Origin: an uncultured Christensenella sp.
GTDB lineage: Bacteria > Bacillota > Clostridia > Christensenellales > Borkfalkiaceae
Assembly (NCBI GenBank): GCA_910578195.1
Contig: CAJTOY010000001.1
Span: 1-64,000, forward strand
Reading direction: 5' to 3'
Length of the DNA: 64,000 nucleotides
The translations under genes were made by a program, and so were the position numbers. The notes beneath the pieces are model-generated. The model did no database searches. It saw only the letters and a program-made list of their open reading frames with translations, and had not been told where the DNA came from. Shown piece after piece: positions 59,995-64,000 of the stretch; positions within the stretch are counted from its first letter, which is position 1, and the number at the start of each line of letters is the position of its first letter.

Positions 59995-60017
59995 GTGTCT
60001 AAATATGTTTTATAATA
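59995..60017 (+). promoter_or_regulatory. 23-bp element, copy 6
   Basis: Identical to copy 1. It covers the -10 box and start region of the early promoter on the minus strand, a position where a bound repressor would block transcription. Confidence 0.7.
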
Positions 60018-60040
60018 ACATAGTAAAAAGAAAATGTCAA
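60012..60040 (-). promoter_or_regulatory. Promoter of the leftward early operon
   Basis: On the minus strand TTGACA (60040-60035), a 17-bp spacer and TATTAT (60017-60012) make a near-consensus promoter, starting near 60005. Element copy 6 overlaps the -10 and start, so repression in the lysogen is expected. Confidence 0.8.
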
Positions 60041-60121
60041 GAGATTTTTGACGATTTTCTAAAAATTTTTTTTACATTTTTGCCGTTTTCGATTACAATT
60101 TCGTTGTCGGCGGCTTTTGCC

Positions 60122-60150
60122 TTGCCTTTTGCGCCTATATATTATATAAT
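60122..60150 (+). promoter_or_regulatory. Promoter of the 63-aa gene
   Basis: TTGCCT (60122-60127), a 17-bp spacer and TATAAT (60145-60150) lie 29 bp upstream of the ATG. It is divergent from the early promoter, the arrangement usual for a lysogeny repressor gene. Confidence 0.65.
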
Positions 60151-60178
60151 GTATATACAATTTCAAATGAGGTGCTAT

Positions 60179-60370
60179 ATGAAAGAGCTTAAACTAAACG
60201 AATTTCTTGACCGTGCCGACGACTTTATAAACAATGCGTCGATGGGAGAGGACTTCTATGCTGTACAAACTAATTCAGGCAAGGCAATAATAATCAGCGA
60301 AGACGAGTGGAAGATAATGACCGACGCAATGAGAGTTGCTATGGGATGCAACCCTAAGCACTGCGATTGA
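60179..60370 (+). CDS. 63-aa Phd/YefM-like protein
   Basis: This 63-aa protein resembles the small antitoxin fold (LNEFLDRADDFINN, then NSGKAIIISEDEWKIMTDAM; compare Phd/YefM GxxVxxSxxEYxxL). No partner toxin is adjacent. GAGGTG precedes the ATG at 60179. It is divergently transcribed from the early operon, at the usual repressor place, so it could regulate the 23-bp elements; no evidence shows this. It meets the next gene tail to tail with no gap. Confidence 0.45.
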   Translation: MKELKLNEFLDRADDFINNASMGEDFYAVQTNSGKAIIISEDEWKIMTDAMRVAMGCNPKHCD

Positions 60371-61048
60371 TTATCTATAAAGCCACGGGTACTTCTTTTT
60401 CGTTTCCTTATATTGTTCGGCGGCAATTTCAGCGCGCTGCCAATTTGCTGGCTGTCTGTTCCAGCTATATTTATATCCAGCCGCGTCAAGCTCTCTCATA
60501 GTAAGAAGAACCTTTAAGTCTCCAACGAGCTTAGCGGGTATTGCTTGATACAAGTTCGTGGGGATGCCGCGGTGGTCATATTTATATTTAATACCGCTCA
60601 CCTCAATAATGGTGTTAGGAGTACCAACAAGAAGGTCTGGGCGGTCTATAAGCGGCGCATCAAATGGATAATGCCAAATCCTATCAACAAGCGGAAGTTT
60701 AGAGTCATCAATCGGGTATTCTTCGTCTTCTCTTGCTGAGGCGATAGCCGCAAGATATTTTGCTCTGTCTATGGTTCTTTGCTCTGGAGTGCGCCTGTCT
60801 GGTAAGTCGTACTCTTGATACAACTTCTTAATTGCATCTATTAGGCTGTCGCCAGCCAAAGTTTGAGATGGGGGCAGAGCCGCTAAATCGTCAATGACTT
60901 TTTTGAAGTTTTTCGCACCGAGTTCGTCTTGCAACTGAACGTTCGTTATGGTGCGCTTTCTATGTGTGTACTTATCTCCTTTGATTTTTGCGGATTGGTT
61001 AAACCACACAATCAAGAAGACTATAAGCACGATGAGTGCCAACGTCAT
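60371..61048 (-). CDS. Membrane-anchored protein, possible second moron
   Basis: This 225-aa protein has an N-terminal membrane segment (MTLALIVLIVFLIVWFNQSA) and a soluble, charged remainder with no recognised fold. AAGGAG precedes the ATG, and it has its own consensus promoter. It is the outermost phage-side gene, next to the host pta operon, convergent with the 63-aa gene. It could be a lysogenic conversion gene or a host gene. Confidence 0.55.
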   Translation of the reverse strand: MTLALIVLIVFLIVWFNQSAKIKGDKYTHRKRTITNVQLQDELGAKNFKKVIDDLAALPPSQTLAGDSLIDAIKKLYQEYDLPDRRTPEQRTIDRAKYLAAIASAREDEEYPIDDSKLPLVDRIWHYPFDAPLIDRPDLLVGTPNTIIEVSGIKYKYDHRGIPTNLYQAIPAKLVGDLKVLLTMRELDAAGYKYSWNRQPANWQRAEIAAEQYKETKKKYPWLYR

Positions 61049-61099
61049 ATTAAGTTTTCTCCTTTTTTGTGTAGTCCTAAAAGCTTCACATTATTATAT

Positions 61100-61128
61100 A
61101 GTATAGCACAGAGAAGTGTACTTGTCAA
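61100..61128 (-). promoter_or_regulatory. Promoter of the membrane protein gene
   Basis: On the minus strand TTGACA (61128-61123), a 17-bp spacer and TATACT (61105-61100) make a consensus promoter 52 bp from the ATG. No element copy overlaps, so expression in the lysogen is expected. Confidence 0.8.
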
Positions 61129-61178
61129 ATACTACATATTCGGGTGATAATTTCTAACATTACAGCGTTCGGATGGTG

Positions 61179-61200
61179 GATTTGTCCACGATTTGTCCAC
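61179..61200. repeat. Tandem GATTTGTCCAC repeat
   Basis: Two exact 11-bp copies (61179-61189, 61190-61200) lie between the last phage gene and host pta. Such tandem repeats can be integrase arm sites; a regulator site is also possible. Confidence 0.45.
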
Positions 61201-61380
61201 GCCGCACAAGTATCAGCAAGAAATTGTTGGTGTTTGTAGATGATAGTAAGTGATTTTTTACTATTCAAGCCTGCTGTACAAATGATGTTTAGTGTCTATA
61301 AATGTTGCAAGGTGATTTTAGTTTTAATTCACAAATAATTGCCAAAATTTTCATATAAATCTTTACTTTTTGAAAAAAAT

Positions 61381-61426
61381 ATTATATAATGTTTCAAGTA
61401 CAGCTTGTCCGTAGACATTATATAAT
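61381..61426. promoter_or_regulatory. Inverted repeat in the pta promoter region
   Basis: ATTATATAATGT (61381-61392) and ACATTATATAAT (61415-61426) are perfect inverted repeats 22 bp apart, each holding a TATAAT-like hexamer, 40-85 bp upstream of pta. They could be an operator or paired promoters; no clean -35 box was found. Confidence 0.5.
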
Positions 61427-61465
61427 AAAAAAACGGATAAATAAAGTATTTTAAGGAGAAATGAT

Positions 61466-62467
61466 ATGTCATTACTTGACGAAATTAAGTCAAAAGCGGC
61501 TGCCCTTAAAAAGACGATAGTGCTTTGCGAGGGTGAGGATAAGCGCGTGGTCGAAGCCGCCGCGCAAATAACCAAGGAGGGGATTGCGAAAATCGTGCTC
61601 ATAGGCAACGAAGCCGAGTGCAAAAAGGTTGCGCCGCACGTCGACCTCAAAGGCGTGACGTTAATCGACCCCCTGACCTCCGACAAGACCGAAAAATATG
61701 CAAGCCTTCTCTATGAAGCGAGAAAAGCAAAGGGCATGACCGAGGAACAAGCTAAGGAGCAGGCGAAGGACAGAACGATGTTCGGCGCGCTTATGCTCAA
61801 AGCGGGCGACGTAGACGGCTATGTTTCGGGCGCGTGCCACTCGACGGCGAATACCCTTCGCCCCGGTTTGCAGGTTGTTAAAACCGCCCCCGGCATAAAC
61901 ACGGTTTCGAGCTGTTTTATTATGATAGCTCCCGAAAAGCACGAATACAATCCCGACGGCGTCGCCGTGTTTGCGGATTGCGCTATAAATATCGAGCCCA
62001 CCGCCGAACAGCTCGCGGATATCGCGGTGACATCGGCAAAGACCGCGAAGGCAATCGCGGGTATCGAGCCGAGGGTTGCAATGCTTTCTTTCTCGACGAA
62101 GGGCAGCGGCAACGACGATAAGTTCACACAGACCGTGCCCAAGGTTCAGAAGGCGACCGAGCTTGCGAAGCTCGCCGCGCCCGACCTTGCGCTCGACGGC
62201 GAATTCCAGTTCGACGCGGCGGTCGCGCCCGAGGTCGGACAGCTCAAAGCGCCCGGCTCGAAGGTGGCGGGACATGCCAACGTGTTTGTTTTCCCTAATA
62301 TAAACGCGGGCAACATAGGCTACAAGATTGCTCAGCGCTTCGGCGGATATATGGCAATCGGACCCGTATGTCAGGGTTTTGCCAAACCCCTGAACGATTT
62401 GTCGCGCGGCTGCAACGTCGAAGATATCGTTGCGACGGTTGCGGTTACCGCATTGCAGGCGGAATAA
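61466..62467 (+). CDS. pta: Phosphate acetyltransferase
   Basis: This 333-aa enzyme converts acetyl-CoA and phosphate to acetyl phosphate. Length and phrases (VLCEGEDKRVVEAA; GACHSTANTLRPGLQVV; NVFVFPNINAGNIGYKIAQR) match Pta. AAGGAG precedes the ATG. With ackA 18 bp downstream it makes ATP and acetate, typical for fermenting anaerobes. GC-rich codon use differs from the prophage genes. Confidence 0.95.
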   Translation: MSLLDEIKSKAAALKKTIVLCEGEDKRVVEAAAQITKEGIAKIVLIGNEAECKKVAPHVDLKGVTLIDPLTSDKTEKYASLLYEARKAKGMTEEQAKEQAKDRTMFGALMLKAGDVDGYVSGACHSTANTLRPGLQVVKTAPGINTVSSCFIMIAPEKHEYNPDGVAVFADCAINIEPTAEQLADIAVTSAKTAKAIAGIEPRVAMLSFSTKGSGNDDKFTQTVPKVQKATELAKLAAPDLALDGEFQFDAAVAPEVGQLKAPGSKVAGHANVFVFPNINAGNIGYKIAQRFGGYMAIGPVCQGFAKPLNDLSRGCNVEDIVATVAVTALQAE

Positions 62468-62485
62468 ATTACGGAAGGTGAATAA

Positions 62486-63682
62486 ATGAAAATTTTAGTT
62501 GTTAACGCGGGAAGTTCTTCTTTAAAATATCAGCTCATCGATATGGAGACCGAAAAGGTGCTCGCGAAGGGCGGCTGTGAGAGAATAGGTATCGACGGCT
62601 CGGTTCTGAAAGCGAAGGGCAACGGAAACGAAAAGGTCTACGAAAAGGATATGCCCAACCATAAGGTCGCAATCGAGCTCGTTTTGCACGCGCTCCGCGA
62701 CGATGGAATAGGCGTAATAAAATCAATGGATGAAATCGGCGCGGTAGGACACAGAGTCGTTGCGAGCGGCGAATACTTCAAAAAGACGACGTTGGTCACT
62801 CCCGAGGTTTTGAAAACTCTCGAAGAAAAGACCTTCGAGCTCGCGCCGTTGCATAACCCCGCCGCGGCGACGGGGCTGAGGGCGTGCATGGAGGTCATGC
62901 CGAAAACGCCCATGGCGCTCGTGTTCGACTCCGGCTTCCACCAGACCATGCCCGAAAAGGCTTATCTTTACGGCATCGATTACGACGATTACAAGACCTA
63001 CGGCGTAAGAAAATACGGCGCGCACGGCACGAGCCATAAGTTCGTTTCCGCAGAGGCGGCAAAGTATCTCGGCAAGAAGCCCGAAAGTCTTAAAATCGTC
63101 ACTTGCCATCTCGGCAACGGCTCGTCAATCTCGGCGGTCGACGGCGGAAAATGTATCGATACTTCGATGGGCTTCACTCCGCTTGCGGGCGTGCTTATGG
63201 GCACGCGCTCGGGCGATATCGACGCTTCGGCGGTTGAATTTCTGGCGAGGAAGAAGGGGCTTTCCCACCCCGACACGGTTACCTATCTCAATAAAAAGTG
63301 CGGCGTTGCGGGTATTTCTGGCGTTTCGAGCGATTTCAGAGACCTTGAAGCGGGAGTTAAGGAAGGTAACGAGAGATGCAAGCTCGCGCTCGATATGTTC
63401 GGCTACCAGACCAAGAAGTTCGTCGGCGCATATGCCGCGGCTATGGGCGGGCTCGACTGTATAGTTTTCACCGCGGGTATCGGCGAAAATACGCCCTCGG
63501 TCCGCGCGGACGTCTGCGAGGGGTTGGAGTTCCTCGGCGTCAAAATCGATTTGAAAGCCAACGAGGCTAAAAACGACGGCTCGATACGCGACCTTTCCGC
63601 AAAAGGCTCGAAAGTTAAGGTTCTTGTTATCCCCACCAACGAAGAACTCGTCATTGCGAGGGAAACAGCCGAACTTTTATAA
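62486..63682 (+). CDS. ackA: Acetate kinase
   Basis: This 398-aa enzyme converts acetyl phosphate and ADP to acetate and ATP. It begins KILVVNAGSSSLKYQL and contains GAHGTSHKFV and HLGNGSSISAVDGGK, the acetate kinase signatures. Length is standard. GGAAGGTG precedes the ATG. It is co-transcribed with pta. Confidence 0.96.
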   Translation: MKILVVNAGSSSLKYQLIDMETEKVLAKGGCERIGIDGSVLKAKGNGNEKVYEKDMPNHKVAIELVLHALRDDGIGVIKSMDEIGAVGHRVVASGEYFKKTTLVTPEVLKTLEEKTFELAPLHNPAAATGLRACMEVMPKTPMALVFDSGFHQTMPEKAYLYGIDYDDYKTYGVRKYGAHGTSHKFVSAEAAKYLGKKPESLKIVTCHLGNGSSISAVDGGKCIDTSMGFTPLAGVLMGTRSGDIDASAVEFLARKKGLSHPDTVTYLNKKCGVAGISGVSSDFRDLEAGVKEGNERCKLALDMFGYQTKKFVGAYAAAMGGLDCIVFTAGIGENTPSVRADVCEGLEFLGVKIDLKANEAKNDGSIRDLSAKGSKVKVLVIPTNEELVIARETAELL

Positions 63683-63710
63683 AAAAATCTTTTCGCACGC
63701 TTAAAAAAAG

Positions 63711-63739
63711 TTGACAAAGATTTCGGCGTGTAATATACT
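63711..63739 (+). promoter_or_regulatory. Promoter of the YceD/DUF177 gene
   Basis: TTGACA (63711-63716), a 17-bp spacer and TATACT (63734-63739) make a consensus promoter 20 bp from the next ATG, so the start site is very near the gene and the leader is short. Confidence 0.8.
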
Positions 63740-63759
63740 TTTTACAGTCAACTTTCGGT

Positions 63760-64000
63760 ATGAAATTAGAAATAAAAAAGCTTAACGCGCTCAAAAAGTA
63801 CACGGGCGACTTCGAATTCGAGTACGAGCCCCCGAAGGATATCTGCCTCGTTCCGCTTTGCGGTATAGAAGGCAAGGTGTTTGTCGGCGGCAAATACGAG
63901 ATTTACGACGACGACAGCGTCGGCGTGGATTTTACGGTGAGATACCGTATTGTCGGGCAGTGTTCGTATTGCCTGGAAGACGCTGAAAAAGACGTTGAGA
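63760..64000 (+). CDS. YceD/DUF177 protein (5' part only)
   Basis: The frame starting at the ATG at 63760 runs off the window. It begins MKLEIKKLNALKKYTGDFEF and reaches CSYCLEDAEKDV, the Cys-x-x-Cys-Leu motif of DUF177 (YceD), whose gene usually precedes rpmF (ribosomal protein L32). The ribosome site is weak. The order ackA-yceD is common in Clostridia. Confidence 0.75.
   Translation, partial: MKLEIKKLNALKKYTGDFEFEYEPPKDICLVPLCGIEGKVFVGGKYEIYDDDSVGVDFTVRYRIVGQCSYCLEDAEKDVE

Larger units (their letters stand above)
1691..61128. mobile_element. Siphovirus prophage (approximate limits)
   Basis: The block holds a complete set of packaging, capsid, tail, DGR, lysis, replication and recombination genes in two convergent operons. 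The right limit falls between the membrane protein gene promoter (61128) and pta (61466). The left limit falls between the end of the GC-rich stretch and the first phage promoter (1867). No clean attL/attR duplication could be identified, so the ends are approximate. A tyrosine recombinase is present; tail gene content indicates a long non-contractile tail. Confidence 0.75.
61049..61465. other. Non-coding region at the prophage-host junction
   Basis: The 417-bp region holds, in order, the promoter of the membrane protein gene, two tandem GATTTGTCCAC repeats, AT-rich DNA with a degenerate 23-bp element (GTGTCTATAAATGTT near 61290), and the pta promoter region with a long inverted repeat. No gene is seen. 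The right attachment site is probably here. Confidence 0.5.

Noticed and set aside
1873..60018. 25-bp identical sequence at 1873-1897 and 59994-60018 as attL/attR core
   Set aside because: Further copies of the same element occur at 3041, 6581, 57065 and 59924, and both end copies overlap promoters, so an operator explains it better. The right copy also lies inside the phage gene block.
59993..60178. Upstream extension of the 63-aa gene
   Set aside because: It would run through the 60122-60150 promoter; the ATG at 60179 has its own ribosome site.
1..64000. CRISPR arrays, tRNA and rRNA genes
   Set aside because: No regularly spaced direct repeats with unique spacers and no cloverleaf or rRNA signatures were found by reading both strands.

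Overview
The window is a nearly complete siphovirus prophage of roughly 59-60 kb, with host chromosome to its right (phosphate acetyltransferase, acetate kinase and the start of a YceD/DUF177 gene). The order pta-ackA-yceD, the strong AGGAGG ribosome sites and the phage gene families point to an anaerobic Gram-positive host, probably an uncultured gut Clostridia; this is inference. Host genes are GC-richer than the phage genes. The left 1.5 kb carries one HTH gene and GC-rich, G/T-biased non-coding DNA that may be host or another element.

Layout. At 1.7-2.2 kb there are three iteron-like repeats, a consensus promoter, a folded leader RNA and an intrinsic terminator. A rightward operon then runs from 2.2 to 41.5 kb: SF2-like ATPase, a 933-aa protein with the two-barrel (QDE-1/YonO-like) RNA polymerase signature, metallophosphoesterase, HU-like protein, tyrosine recombinase, packaging genes (zinc protein, TerL, portal), a protease/scaffold gene with a nested start, decoration and major capsid proteins, connectors, tail tube, tape measure, Dit-like and endosialidase-chaperone tail proteins, baseplate and fibre proteins, a diversity-generating retroelement (variable protein, Avd, TR, reverse transcriptase), holin and a HESGH membrane protein. 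The operon meets a bidirectional terminator.

From 60 kb down to 42.3 kb an early operon runs leftward: small membrane peptides, a Lar-like anti-restriction protein, a P-loop kinase/NADAR fusion, a DUF488 protein, a frameshifted HD protein, ERF annealase, SSB, Cas4-like nuclease, CHC2 primase-helicase, a C-family DNA polymerase, a PAPS-reductase-like PP-loop protein, dNMP kinase, deoxyribonucleotidase, anaerobic ribonucleotide reductase with its activase, dUTPase, PTH2 and a small P-loop protein. A lipoprotein gene with its own promoter sits between two bidirectional terminators at 41.5-42.3 kb, as phage morons do.

Control. A 23-bp element (GTGTCTAAATATG, a 3-base linker beginning with T, then a TATAAT-like hexamer) occurs six times. 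One copy overlaps the promoter of the rightward operon and another overlaps the promoter of the early leftward operon, as expected of a shared repressor operator. Scattered operators together with a YonO-like polymerase recall SPbeta-type phages. I recognise no CI-type repressor and no standard endolysin. No tRNA, rRNA or CRISPR array was seen.
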